Shown: positions 10,679 to 23,303 of the stretch, piece after piece
Layout: every line of letters begins with the position of its first letter
Numbering within the stretch: the stretch's first letter is position 1
Assembly: GCA_001643675.2 (NCBI GenBank)
Contig: LSRY02000006.1
Coordinates: 1,614,501 to 1,678,500 of the forward strand
Direction: 5' to 3'
Origin: Monocercomonoides exilis
Taxonomy: Eukaryota; Preaxostyla; Oxymonadida; Polymastigidae
Length of the DNA: 64,000 nt
Translations under genes and position numbers: made by a program
The notes under the pieces: generated by a model
The model's database searches: none
Told to the model about the DNA's origin: nothing
What the model saw: only the letters and a program-made list of their open reading frames with translations

Positions 10679-12902
10679 ATGATAAAAAATGTTATTATTG
10701 TCGTTTATTTATTCACATTTTTTATTGATATAAGTATTTGCAATGAAACACCTCAACAATATCACTTTACTGTGTTCCACACAAACGATGGTTTGCTGGA
10801 AAGATCTTTTTTAGAAAATATTTGAATATCTTTAATTTGACTCACTATTACAGTGCATGGCTGGGCTAACGGTAAACCCCATGAAAAGTATTTTGATGGA
10901 TCTTTGGCGGATTACGAAAATTTGATTTGGCATTCAAAAAACAAAGCAAATTCTACTCATATTGTTCTTTCATTCGATTCTGGAGATTGGACAGTTGTTT
11001 GTTTTCCAATCATAAAATTTATGTATTGTCACGTTATATATATTTCTATTTGGCGATTAAACTAGGGAACAGGATTGTCTGACGGAACGCCTATTCCTGG
11101 CTCTTTTATGTTTGAACTTGCTTTCAACATGTCACTTGATGCTTGGTCAATGGGAACTCATGAATTTTACAGCGAAAATACCGTACGCTTTATAAATCAA
11201 AATGTTACAAAATTGCTTGGAGAAAGGTTGAGTTATTTGTTTATGAAGAATGAGTGATAATCATTTTAATAAAAATTTAAATAGGTATCTTGCTGGAAAC
11301 ACAAAAATGAAAAATACATCTGCACCGATTGCAAATACTCACATCATAAAAGATTTTCCAGGATTTGGCAAAGTTGCTATTTTTTCTTTTATGTATACGT
11401 GGAAGCCTCCAACTGATGTTGCATTTATTACTGATATGAAAATTGCTTTAACAGAGAGTCATTATGTGGATACCATACAAAATAAAGAAGTGAAATTTGC
11501 AATTGTTTTAGCGCATCTGGATCCAGGTTTTGAAGAAGCAACACAAATAATTGACGATATTCACTCAAAAAGACCAGATGTTCCTGTGCTTTATCTTGGG
11601 GCAAACACCCATTTCGAAAACGTGACGCATAAAGGAAATGGGAAGCAGCTTCGAATACAAAGTGGAGGATTTTTTTACCAAATTGGTAAGATTGACTTTG
11701 ATCTGATTCCTTCAAAAGATGCTGATGAAGCTCAGTTTTCAATAGCAAATGAAAAAGTTGTATTTATTCCAACAAATGTGGCTGAAATGAAAAAAGCAGC
11801 AGGATTTGCTGAGCATTCCAATTCGTCCCCTCAATCATCTCAAAAAGAAGGACTGGCAGCTTATTCGGAAGATGAATGGGAAACAGAAAATGGAAAGAAG
11901 ATGAGAGAAGCAACAAGAGCGCAGGTTTCGCAGCTTGGATTAGATGATGTCATGGGCTGTTCTCCACAGACATACTACAAATTCCAGAATGCAAGTTTAA
12001 ACGAGTCACTGTACAATTTGCTGTTGAACACGGTGTATCCAAGCATAAACCCATATCCGAGGAGCCTTGACAAAAAGGAGGATCGGATGACTTATGAACA
12101 GTGGCTGGAGTGGAATCGGACAAACGGAGAAACTTCACCCGCCGAACAAGCTCCAAAGTGCACGATTACTGTTTATGCGTCAAACTATGCAACACAGCGG
12201 ACTTCAATGTTTGAAGGAAGTGTTTCTATGGATGATGTTATCTCTATCGATCCATTCAATTATAAGCTGTGTTCGTTCAGAGATCTCAAACACTCCCATC
12301 TGCAGATGATGTTCAACTCAGATATTGAGTCTGCAAATAGTGCAGAGTGCGAAGAGGAAGATATTCTGTGCCAAAACAATTCACCTCACAAGCATTCTTT
12401 CTCTTCATCTGGCATTACTCGCTCTCCTTCTGATTCACATCATTCATCTGGGCTGTTTCAGCAATTTAGACATTCAAATGACATTCTGCCATTTGTCGAC
12501 CGAATGAACTATTCAAGATTCATTCATACGGATGTCTGCGAATACGACATCATATCTTCCACATACGACTGCAAGAGGATGCAAGATATTCTAAATAAAA
12601 TTCTTCCATCACAATATTTCTATTTGACCCATCCAAGTCAAAAAAGAACAAGAGAAGTGTGGTTAGAATACATGAGGTCTTATATGCAATGCCCACTCAC
12701 TCGAAAGGGCGATCATAAGCGCGCTGCTGGATATATCGGATCCGGAATCGCTTTATTGATATTAGTGTTTTTATATTTTGCAAGTCTTTGGATATATTTA
12801 GAATTAAAAAGATATCACAGAAAAATAGCATATCACAGATTGAAAAACAAAGAAGGATCGATGATGACTGAAATTCGAAAGAATTCAATAAAATTATCTT
12901 GA
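10679..12902 (+). CDS. Membrane-anchored 5'-nucleotidase/YHR202W-like metallophosphoesterase
   Basis: Calcineurin-fold phosphoesterase with its catalytic domain predicted outside the cytosol. Four exons (10679-10790, 10854-10993, 11066-11226, 11285-12902) encode 676 residues; introns are 63, 72 and 58 bp. A hydrophobic signal peptide occupies residues 1-22, and one transmembrane helix near the C-terminus (IGSGIALLILVFLYFASLWI) leaves a short basic tail. Metal-site motifs run in order: HTNDVHGW (D37, H39), FDSGDWTGTGLSDG (D82), MGTHEFY, AHLDPG (H215) and LGANTHFE (H247). The DG-rich segment after D82 resembles the yeast YHR202W subfamily. Two usual ligands differ: Asn of GNHE is T115, and the first His of GHxH is N245, so activity may be altered. 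Many Asn-X-Ser/Thr sites fit a glycosylated ectodomain. Confidence 0.85.
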
Positions 12903-13264
12903 GCTCCTTTTTATCTTTTTGTTAAATTTCATACTTCATATTTGTTCAACATTTTTTTAATTCAATTTTCATCTTTTTGTTGTATAAATGTTGTTCTGTT
13001 CAATATATTTTCTTTCTTTAATGTAATATTGGTTTTGAAATCTGTAATATTTTCTTTTTCAAACAGTTTTTGAAAGATTATGGTTTTCGTGTTTATCATT
13101 CAAAAATAATATATCCCAATATTACATTTTTTAATTTTTATTTTGCTGTTATTCTTGTTTCAGTGCAGTAATAGCTGCTTTTCTTTCACAGTTTTAATAT
13201 TTTCGTTTCTTGATAAAGTTTCTGTCATTGATTTGAAATAAAACTTGTTGAAGAAAAGAGACTG
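12903..13264. other. Intergenic spacer with a 13 bp perfect inverted repeat
   Basis: No gene was seen. Bases 13020-13032 (AATGTAATATTGG) are the exact reverse complement of 13116-13128, with an 83 bp loop. The spacer carries the 3' end of the phosphoesterase gene and the promoter of the PPIP5K gene. Confidence 0.6.
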
Positions 13265-16200
13265 ATGTCAAGTTTTCCATGTTCTGGAGACTCTTCACCA
13301 AGATCATTTGAAATTACAAAACAGAAAAATGAACAGCTAGAAAAAGAAAACAAAATGCTGAAACTTTCTGTTCAGGAACAAAAACAGCAAATTGAGCGTC
13401 TGACAAGCCGAATTCATGAACTTGAATCGAAAGTTTCATTTCTCCACGAAGATTATCTTGTATGACTTATATTTTTGTTGTCCTTTGCAATTAATGTCAT
13501 TCCCTTTTAATAGATGAAAATACAAACGCTTAGAGACAAAACAGATCATTCAAAGGATATTTTTTCAAATAATAATTCAACATCCACAAACTTGCCATCC
13601 TTTGCTGTACAGCGTGGATTATTTGGATATTCAGACAGCATGCATTCTCGTCGCATGTCATTTGATGCTCGTGCGTCTCATGATATGTTTGTTCCATCGA
13701 CTTTGTCTGCACTGCCTTCTCCCGCAGCTGAAGAAGAATCGTCAATAATTCAACAGAAAGAAGCCACGCGTCTTGAATTGGTGGGAACAGTCGAGCCTAC
13801 AACGTCTACAGTTGATGGTTACGTGAAAAAACGCAATTTTGATTCCGAAAGGGCATGCGTTTTAGGTGTTTGTGTGATGGACAAAAAAGCCACTTCAAAG
13901 CCAATGCACGAAATACTGAAGCGAATACAAGAGCATGGAGACATAAAAATTGTCCACTTTGGGGAGCAAGTTATCAAAGAGCGTCCAGTGACAGAGTGGC
14001 CGCATTGCGACATCTTGCTATCATTCTTTTCTGGTGGGTTTCCAATTGAAAAAGCAATTGAATATGTGAAATTACGTAATCCGTTCCAAATAAACGATTT
14101 ATGCGGCCAGCTGGATCTCTTCTCAAGAGATAAGATTTATGAGCGTCTAACACAGCATAACATTCCAGTCCCTTCGTATGCTGTGATTTATCGGGATGAG
14201 TTTGGTAATCCGAATCCTTTATGCAATGTGGAAGAACACACAAACTACATTCTCATCGGAACCAAAAGAATCACCAAGCCATTTGTTGAGAAGCCGCTCG
14301 ATGCAGAAGACCACGATGTGTGGCTGTACTACCATTCTGATCAGGGCGGTGGAGCGCGAAGAATGTTCCGAAAGAAAGACAACAAGTCGAGTGAGTTTGA
14401 TCCGTCAATCACGCACATCCGCACTGATCGCTCGTATTTGTATGAGGAGTTCATCCCGGCGGATGGGTCGATGGACGTGAAGGTGTATGCTGTTCTGCCA
14501 GACTACGTGCACTGCGAGCTGCGGAAGTCGCCTACAGTCGATGGGATTGTGGAGCGCGATGCAAACAAGAAGGAGATACGCCGAGTGACACAGGCAACAG
14601 AAGCAGAAAGGCACTACGCGCAGATTATCGGGAAGGTCTTCAACCAGCGTGTGTGCGGGTTCGACATGCTGAGGAAGACGCGGAATGGGAAGACTCAGAC
14701 GTACGTGTGCGATGTGAATGGCTGGTCGTTTGTGAAAGGCGACCCGAACTATTACGAAGGCGTGTCTCGTATCCTGCGCAATCTGATGCTGCAGGCAAAA
14801 GCAAGGTTGAAGCAGCCAAAGCCGTTGCTTCACCCAGCAATTAGCGAGAACGACCGGAAAAGCGCGACTCTTAAACGTGTTTCTGCATACTTCAAAAGCG
14901 GAGAAAATGAGCCAAAGCAAAAAGTGAAAGTGCTCATCAGCTCTGAGAACTTTCCTCGATTAGTTGAGTTTTTTTCCACTTTAGCTTATCTTGTTTCTTT
15001 TGCTTCCAATGAATACATTTTCGGTGGAACATGTCCGTCGCTCCGAGGTGTTGTTGGGGCGTGCACCAGCTTTGAGGGATGGCAAGACGATGACGACGTT
15101 GCAGATTCTTTTGAGATTCTTGAGCATCGTCGGTCACACATTCATTTTGCTTCTATAATACAGGAGCTTCGTGCTGGAGAGAAGACAGTTGCCGACGCTT
15201 CTCAGTGCAACTCCCAAGCATCTTTGTTGTCAACATCCGTTGAAGCTCAACCGATGCTGCCGAATGCATCTGTACAGCCTTCTTCGTCATCTACAGCAGA
15301 AGAAGACGCACAGTGCCAATCTGATGAGTTGCACACAGATCGAAGTATTTCTCCGTATATTTTCGGAGGACAGCACATTTCACAGCCGATTCCAACCCTG
15401 GCGCCACTTTCTGAAGGCGCATCTGATGACAGCAACGCCCAGCGCCCTTCTTCCACTTCTCCTTCTGTTACTGCATCACAAACTGCAGCAGATGAACCGA
15501 AATCATTGCCTTCTGTACAGCTTCCTGAACAGATGTCATCTCCTATGACCAATATGGCATTAGCATTAGATGCTTCTATTTCTTCTCTTTCAACAGAAAA
15601 TGGTCGGACAGCATCGTCTTCACCACATGCTTGGACGCTGCCAGTATCGCCAAGAAAAATGGAGGCGACCACTTCAAACTTTGCTGCACCTGATCCTTTG
15701 ATTCAAGAAGATGAGTTATTTGTTGCAGAAAATGACATATCAGATGCAAGTGTGTGTTCTGACCAGGCCTCGCTGATTGCCGTGTATTCGCCTCCGTTCT
15801 CTGCCCATCGACATCGCTCTTCCTTTTCGAGCACTTCGAGTGTATCGTCAGCTGAATTTGCACCGCCTTCAGCTGTTCCCATTCAAAAGCCTGCGTCAGG
15901 TGCGCTGTTGCCACCCACCACTTTCCGCTTTTTGCCGTCTTGCGTGCATGCCAATCTCCCGTTCCCTGCCCACGAGACTTCCTTCTCACCACCAGAACCG
16001 ATACCGTTTGCCGGCAATGAGTCTGCTCCTCTCAGATCTGCCTCTGCAATCAGCATGAACAGCAGCTTGTATCGCTCAACGGCTGGCAGCCCTTCCCAGC
16101 TCTTTTCAAATTATTTCCAGTCAGATACGCAATTGAAGGCCAAACTGCGGAGTGACAAGAAGCGGAAGAAAAGAGACCGCAACAATGGATTTTCCATCTC

Positions 16201-19200
16201 AATCAAAAGCAACCCTGAGATTTTCAGAAAATTCTATACTATTTTGAAGGAGGAGCTGGAGAAAGCGTTTCTTCTTGCTGCGCAGACAGGATCAGTTGGA
16301 GAATCAAAAGAACAAGCAAATTCGTATTCTCCGTCTCAGAGTTATGTAATGCCATCTCCGCTGATCACAGCCCCAACCTCTGTTTCTTTGGCAACGCCAT
16401 CAACCGTAATTTCTTCTGCATCATCTTCTTCTGCTGCTACTACTACTTCTACTTCTTCTTCAATCTCTGCAAATCCTTCTTCGACTTCATCTTCTGCTTT
16501 GCCATATCCAACAAACAATGCTTCATCAGCACAGCCGACTTTCATCCACCCAATAGCTTCGTCTCCTGTGCTGTCGCATCCGCCATTGGTTTCCTTTGAG
16601 CCTCAAAGCAAACAATTGCTAGCACTTCGCAGACAGCAGCAGCAAACAAGCCCAATGCCCTCTCATCCGTGCGACCGCCAATCGAAAAAGAGTACAGCTG
16701 CAACTTCTCAAGCGAACGGTGTGTCTTCCCCAGCACCTTCGTCCCCATCTTCCCATCCAACAGCGTTTGTCAGGCCCCAATCAGCTGGGCAGTCATCTCG
16801 CAACTCAGTTGCCTCTGATCGGATGTCTGTTGTGCACTCCGTCGACGAGGAAGGCGACGAGCGCAACGAAAACAACTACAACTTCCGCTTCCGCCTGCGT
16901 GTGATGGATGTGGCGACGGGGAGCGAGGATGTTCTGGAAGCATTGCAGGACATACTGGCTGTGATGGAAATGGGGAGAAGAGGGCTGAAGATAGAGGCAC
17001 GGACTGCGAGGCTGACGCCAAGTGGAGATCTGTGCGGATTGTATAAAGAGCCAACGTCTAAGAAAAAGAGCAAGACGAAGAAGATGCAGCAGCCAAAGAA
17101 GAAGGGTGTTGAGAAGAAAGGCGAAGATGAAGAGAAGACGGATAGCTACACGCATTTGACTGATATGGACGAGGAAGGAGAAACAGACCAGCTGGAAAGC
17201 GACATTGGCAGCGATGTCGACGTTTCAGACACTGCCTCTTTCTTGTCTTCTGCCTCGTCTGCAATCAATGCCCCTGACAATCTGTTTCCAAACGAGCCAG
17301 AAGAAGTCACATACATCGTGCTCACCTGTCGCTGGGGTGGTACTCTGAGCCATTCTGGCTGGCGCGCATCGCAAATGCTGGGGCAGATGTTCCGCTCGAT
17401 CTTCTTGCCGTCGTCGCAGCTGTCTCCGGTGCCTTCGCCTGAAGCAGTGGCCGAGTGCGATGCGAAAGACGGTACCGAGTTCGTCCGCTCTGCCACCTTC
17501 CACACGACCATCCAGCGACGCTCGCAGGCATCGGCAGTCGGCTTTGCGGATGCGTTCTACAGTGGAACCATGAACAAAGACGCAGACCCGAGCGATTTGG
17601 CTGACCCGGCGCAGCTCATCACGCAGCTACCGTGTGTTTCTGAGCTGCAGAAGAAAGATCACATTCTTGTCATCGACTCTCCGCTGCTCCGTGGTGACCA
17701 GCACGAAAACGCGAGGATCCGGCTGTGGGACATGAAGAGCAAGCTGAAGAATGTGCTGATTGTGAACAGGGAATACGGCTACGAGCCAGAAGACTACGAC
17801 AACCCGATCATCGCAGCGCTGCTGTCGTGCGGGCTGAAGAAGCTGGGCAATCCTCACGCGCGTCTGGTGGCTATTCATTCTTCGATGCACTCGTTTATCC
17901 GCCGCCTGGAGAGCATTGAGAAGGGCAACAAAGGAAAGTCCTGTTTGGACTTGACAGCAGAACTGGAAAAGGAAAGAGCCAAAACGAAAGAGAAAAGAGA
18001 GAATTCTGTTCCGAGTCAGCTGTCTTTGTTCCAACAGACAACAAGCTCCACCGCAAATGCTTCGACAAATACAAACACGGATTCTGTTTCAGATGAGTTC
18101 GGAAAGATGACTATTATTTCTGCTTCGTCTGCTGCTTCAGCAGCATCGCCTTTTTCGAGTGAAGCATCTCCAGCCACATTTTTTTCTCTGATTGGTCCAT
18201 CATCCACAACAACAACTACTACTACTACTTCTTCTCCTTCTCCTTCTTCTTCTCCTTCATCATCGTCTTCTTCTTCTTCAACAACTACCAACATTATTAC
18301 ATCCTCTTCTGCTTCCACTTCTGCTGTTGTTAATGCTCCCTTCTCTGTGTTGGTGCCAACAGATCCATCATATCATCAAGATACTTCTCTGTCATCCTCA
18401 TCTTCCTTCTCTTTCTTGCCTCCGATTGCTTCATCTACTTCATCATCATCTCTATCATCAACTACTCCTGAGCCTCCTTCATCTGCATTCCTCCCTCTTC
18501 ACCACACCCGCTCTGCCCCAACATCTCCTGAGGTTCGGTCGATGGGAGACCCAAATTCACCTCCACATGCAGACACTTCGCTTATCCTCAGCACAAAAGT
18601 GCATTCGCACCAGCAAGACACTTCGGCTGATTCCGCTTTTGCACAAACAGACAATTCAAACGCTTATCCGTTTGCTCCTTCGTCTGAACTGAATGTTTCT
18701 GTGCCGCCAAATAAAAACGCACCCACTCTTGAATTCCTATCGCCTATCACTTCTTTGTCCAATTATCCTGCTTTGTCTACTTCATCTGTTCAAATGCTTC
18801 CAACATTTTCAAATTTATCAAGTTCAACTTCGTCATCATCCTCCTCCTCCTCCTCCTCATCATCATCATCATCATCAACTCCAGTTTCTTCCTTATCAAC
18901 TGCACCAATTATACGCACGCTAACTACAAAGAACTCATCTCCTTCCAATTCTCAGACGACTTCCTCGCTTTACAAGCAGTCTTCAACAGATGTTCTGGAT
19001 GGCTCATTTGTCGGATGCGGAGGAGAATCGCTCTCGTTAATCAAGCAGCGGTGGAAGAAGTTGTATCACTCGCTGCGGCACGAGAATGGCGAGTGGAACA
19101 CGTCAATCATCATCAACATCTATCAGAACTTGAAGTGGGACATCACCCATAATGCTCCCCTGGCTGAGCTTCTGAGCCCGCTGTATCAGACAATCGCTCC

Positions 19201-22120
19201 GCTGGCTTTCTTTATCCAGCCGTTGGAGTATGGAATCCTGCTGCGACATCGCATTCAGATATCAAGCGACTTTGCTGGGGAACTGATGAAGCGCGAGATG
19301 AAAGAGCTTGTTGGAACCGACCAGTCATCTGCACCAAAAGCAGAGTTCTTCTTCACTGACGATGCAACCATCAACTCGCTTGTGGATCAGATCATCCTGT
19401 CGGGGCTGCCTGGATTCCATCTCGAGTCTGCCAGCACACTGGGCGAAATGAACTACTCTTCCTTTGTGCTCTTCAAGACATACGCATCTGCCACAGGCAA
19501 AGTGTGGACGGATGTTGAGGTGTCTGCAGGAATCAGCGAAAATCCGTTCCAGATGGTCGGTCCAGCACACACACTGCCTCTGAGCCAGCCAGTTGCATTG
19601 CGCGAGGCTATCTGCAAGGAGGATGCAAAGGAGTGCTTCTTCGGAAGCAGCATTCCGATGGCAATTGTTCCGCGACACGAGACACTCAAAGGAATTGTTG
19701 CTGTGTTCCGCCACGGTGATCGAAAGCCCAAGCAGAAAATGAAGCTGAATGTAACGAACACGAAAGTTTTGGACTTGTTTTTCCCGCTGGAGGAGATTAA
19801 CCTTATCATAAATGCACAATCTCTTCCAGATTCTCTGAAGAAGTGCGTGATAACTGCTTCTCGTTCCTTTGATAAAAAAACATGGGCACAAACATTTGGC
19901 AATCCTGAGGACGCGATGTCTTCAACAGCCTCTGTTGGAGCTGCCGGCAAAGAAGCTGCGCCTCGCTGGCCTGACTCCATCCTTCTGAAACAGGAATACT
20001 CAAACGAGCAGTTTGAGTCGCTGATTAGTCTGCTTGTTGAAGTCATTCACGACAGCAGCAGGAAGCAAGAGGACGAAAAGCACAAGCCAGTTCTGTCGAT
20101 GCGGCAGAGGCAGAACGATGAGTATGAAGGATACATCAACCTGCACGCTGTCCTCTCAAAAAGCTATGTCGGCATGAAGATCCAAGTGAAGCCCACGAAA
20201 GTTCAGCTGCGAACTGTTCGGATTCCGCAGCCCACTCAGAAAGCAAACACTTCCTCTTTCAAGCCAATCGCAGACACGTCGCGAAGGCAGCGCTCCACTT
20301 TCCCCAGGCTCAAAGCAAAAGTGGACGAATTCCTTCGCTTCCTGCGGACGGCTGCGGCTTCTCCTCCAACTGCCTCTGGCATCGGTGACAGTAGCAATGC
20401 AAATCTCTCTGCTTCTCAATCATCCCTCTCTTCAGCATACCCCCACTCATCGTCTGCCCCTGCTCCGATTGTTCCTGAATATCGAGAAAAGCAGATCGTT
20501 GTTGTAACTGAAGCATTGCTTATTGTGAAATGGGGTGGCAGCCTGACACATGCAGGATATCATCAATCGAAGCAACTGGGAAGCCTGTTTCGTGAAACGG
20601 TGCTTCCGCTGGACAGGGGAGAGTGCAGAACATTCCTGGACAATGTGCATGTGTTCACGAATGGCGAGAGAAGAGTGGAGAGAACAGCAAGAGCATTCAC
20701 CGAAGCGCTGTTTGGTTTGGATGATCATGAGCTGGTGCAAATAACTCTTGCCTCTCAACTGCTCGATACGGTGCCAGACGAAGCAAGAGACTTTCTTGTT
20801 CAAACCAAAAAGAGGATGCAAAAGATTATGCTTATGAACTATGATTTTTCTATCTCGGGGCAGCCTTTGATAACTCCGGAATCGGAAAAGAATGTATATC
20901 TCAATTCTTCGTCTTCCTCAGCATCTTCTTCTTCTTCCACAAACTCTTCTGCAAATTCAAATTCCACAACTAATCTATCTTCAGCAGTTAATGACACATT
21001 TTCTGCTCTTCAGCCTTCGCATTCAGATTCGCTTTCGTCTCTCACACAATCGCGGGCAGCATCGTCTCCTATATCCACATCTCCGTCTGCTTCATCTCCG
21101 ACTTCTTCGTTCACATTTCGATCAACACTTTCTAATTCTTCTTTGAACATGTCTTCATCTCCATCATATGTGCCACATCGCTTCCACGCAAACATCGAGA
21201 AAATCAAAAATTCACTGCGTGTTTCGGAAGAAGAGCGCAACGACTTCAAAGGAACAACAAACGAGGCTGAGTTTGGGAAGCTTGCGAAAGAGTTTGTGGA
21301 TGACATCATGCGGTGCAAGCCATGGGGCCTGGCGCAGATTGGAAACCCGCTTGCGCGTCTGGTGCGTCTTGACAGAGGGATACAGTCGTTGAGGGATGAT
21401 CTGGCACAGAAAGTGGATCAGCTTGATCCCACACAGTATTATGCCCCAATGTGCGAGCATGAGTCATTTCGCACCATGCAGCATCGATGGGAGAAGGCTA
21501 CTGTTGATCTCCATGACCCAACGACCAACATATGGGATGTGACTAAGATTGGAGATATTTACGATTCGATCCGGTTTGATGTGATTCACATGAAGGACAT
21601 CTTGTCGCGCCTTTCTGTTCCAATGAACGACCTGCTTTCGAATGCAAAGGCATTGGCAGACTTCTGGGTGACACAAGAATTTGGCATTTCACATCAAGAT
21701 AAATTCAAAATAGGAAAGCTCATTGCTGGCCCACTGATGAGCCATATTGTGTCGAATATTGAAAATGCAGCGTTTAATTCCGCGCCATCAGTTGATCTGT
21801 ACTTCACCTCTGAATCTCATCTTCATGGGCTTTTGAACTTGATCATGCTTTCTGGGATTGACGGACTGATGTTGGATCGGGAAAGCATAATGGGGTTGGA
21901 CTATCTGACACACATTATTTTCAAAGTGTATGAAGCTGAACAGTCAAAAACATTTAGAGTCGAATTGTACATCTCAAGTGGAGCAATTCCATGCAATCCA
22001 AAAATGGATCTTGGTCAGACTCATGCTCTCCCTATTGAATCTCCATTCCTTGTTCACGAAGGCTTAACTCTTGTTCAGCTCAGACAAATTTTAGAATCAT
22101 TTGGTCCTGTTAGTAAATGA
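13265..22120 (+). CDS. PPIP5K: Giant PPIP5K/Vip1 inositol pyrophosphate kinase with two phosphatase-like domains
   Basis: Makes inositol pyrophosphates by phosphorylating IP6/IP7 and, in the family, also removes that phosphate. Two exons (13265-13459, 13514-22120; 54 bp intron) encode 2933 residues, about twice the usual size. Exon 1 is a heptad coiled coil. The Vip1 N-domain and ATP-grasp kinase follow (about 110-500): KPFVEKP (320-326), SDQGGGARRMFRK, YLYEEF, MDVKVY, RKSP and CDVNGWSFVK all match active kinases. A first histidine-phosphatase-like domain runs from about 520 to 2100 with long Ser-rich inserts. It reads KSGEN (526-530) where RHGDR is expected, keeps RWGGTLSHSG (about 1337), and has T2017 and N2019 in place of the two His of the SHxH motif. 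A second copy follows with RHGDRKPKQKMK (2131-2142), KWGGSLTHAG (about 2404) and TSESHLHGL (H2834, H2836), all intact. Confidence 0.95.
18832..18877. repeat. TCA/TCC trinucleotide tract coding poly-serine
   Basis: An in-frame run of TCA and TCC serine codons lies in the low-complexity insert of the first phosphatase-like domain of PPIP5K; a similar run begins near 18205. Both are prone to length variation between alleles. Confidence 0.8.
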
Positions 22121-22618
22121 AGATTGTGTTATTGATTAGAAATGTTAATCGATTACAATAATCGTTTTCTTCTATATTTATTTATATATATTTCGCATTT
22201 TGTTTTATAAGTTTTTATGATTTCGTTTTGCTCTGTATGTTTTTTTGGAGCATTACTTTACAACATTTCAGTGTACGCGAAGAGCATAACTATTCATTCA
22301 TTTGGCTTTATTTGTAAAAAATTTTTTAAATTAAAAAAAACAGAAGAAAAGTTCAATTTTATCTGCCTGTCAATCTCCCTCATTTTTTTATAGAAAACAG
22401 ACTTTTTTCTCATACACTGTTTCATATGTTCACACACGTTGATAAAATGATGGTTGAATTTCAATTTAATGACACTTTTTTCATGAAATTGAGAATAGTT
22501 GTCATTAATAAAAATGTGAGATAAATAATACAAATTTCATTATGATAATACAAAGAAAAATTTCTTATAATTCAAAAAGATTAAATGGAATTGAAATTCT
22601 CATACCCATAAGAAACGA
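22121..22618. other. AT-rich intergenic spacer
   Basis: No gene supported. The only frame (22294-22533 minus) is lysine/phenylalanine-rich, lacks any recognisable domain and has no plausible splice extension. The spacer carries the PPIP5K 3' region and the TRAPPC3 promoter. Confidence 0.6.
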
Positions 22619-23303
22619 ATGTCGATAATATCTTCATCATCCAGCAATGACGGCGATTCTCTGTGGCATTCAATGCCCAAGGTGAATGCAGAATTATTTT
22701 CAATGACATACGGGGCTATTGTTGCGCAAATATTAAAAGATTACGAAGAACCAGAAGAAGTTAACGGAATGTTGTTTCGAATGGGTCAGTTCATTGGACG
22801 AAGGCTTGTTGATGAATTCTTTGCAAAATCAAAAATACCAACTTGTGGAAGCATTAGGGAAACAGCAGATAATATCGCTAAAGTATTTGTTTTTAATTCA
22901 TACGATAAATGTTTTTATTTTTTCTGTTGTTTTAAAAATCAAAAGATTGGATTCAAAATGTTTCTTGGAATTCAAGCGCAAACAACTTTTCCTGGTCCAG
23001 AAAATGTGTTTCATATTATTTTCAAAGATAATCCAATGACAGAATTTGTTGAAGTTTGCAATATAATAATTATTTCTTTTTAAATTGTAAAATCAATCAA
23101 ATGCTTTCATATAGCTACCCGAAAAGTTGCAATCCATTTCATATTGCAATGTTTTGTGTGGTGTAATTCAAGGTGCTCTCGAAATGGTTCACATCACATC
23201 AGCGTGTACTTTTGTTCAAGATCAACTGAAAGGAAATGAGGTTAATGAAATGAGAGTCGAGATACGAGGAACATTAAAAGAAGGTTCTGGTGCAGGAGAA
23301 TAA
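22619..23303 (+). CDS. TRAPPC3: TRAPP complex subunit 3 (Bet3)
   Basis: Core subunit of the TRAPP tethering complexes that activate Rab1/Ypt1 for ER-Golgi traffic. Three exons (22619-22882, 22946-23053, 23115-23303) with 63 and 61 bp introns encode 186 residues, close to the family's usual 180. Splicing restores the family sequence in order: ELFSMTYGAIVAQILKDYEE, the conserved C76 in KIPTCGSIRETADNIAK (the acylated Cys of Bet3), IGFKMFLGI, NPMTEFVELPEKLQSISYCN, VLCGVIQGALEMVHI and FVQDQLKGNEVNEMRVEIRG. Without splicing the frame stops early in intron 2, so both introns are needed. The Ser-rich first ten residues are a short lineage-specific extension. It is a single-copy housekeeping gene in appearance. 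Confidence 0.96.

Noticed and set aside
18016-18318. Acidic minus-strand frame (poly Glu/Val/Asp) opposite PPIP5K
   Set aside because: It is the antisense reading of a serine-codon repeat. Similar antisense shadows occur at 48554-49018 and 23793-24137.
22294-22533. 79-residue minus-strand frame between PPIP5K and TRAPPC3
   Set aside because: Low complexity, no recognisable motif, and it lies in the expected 3' untranslated region and promoter.
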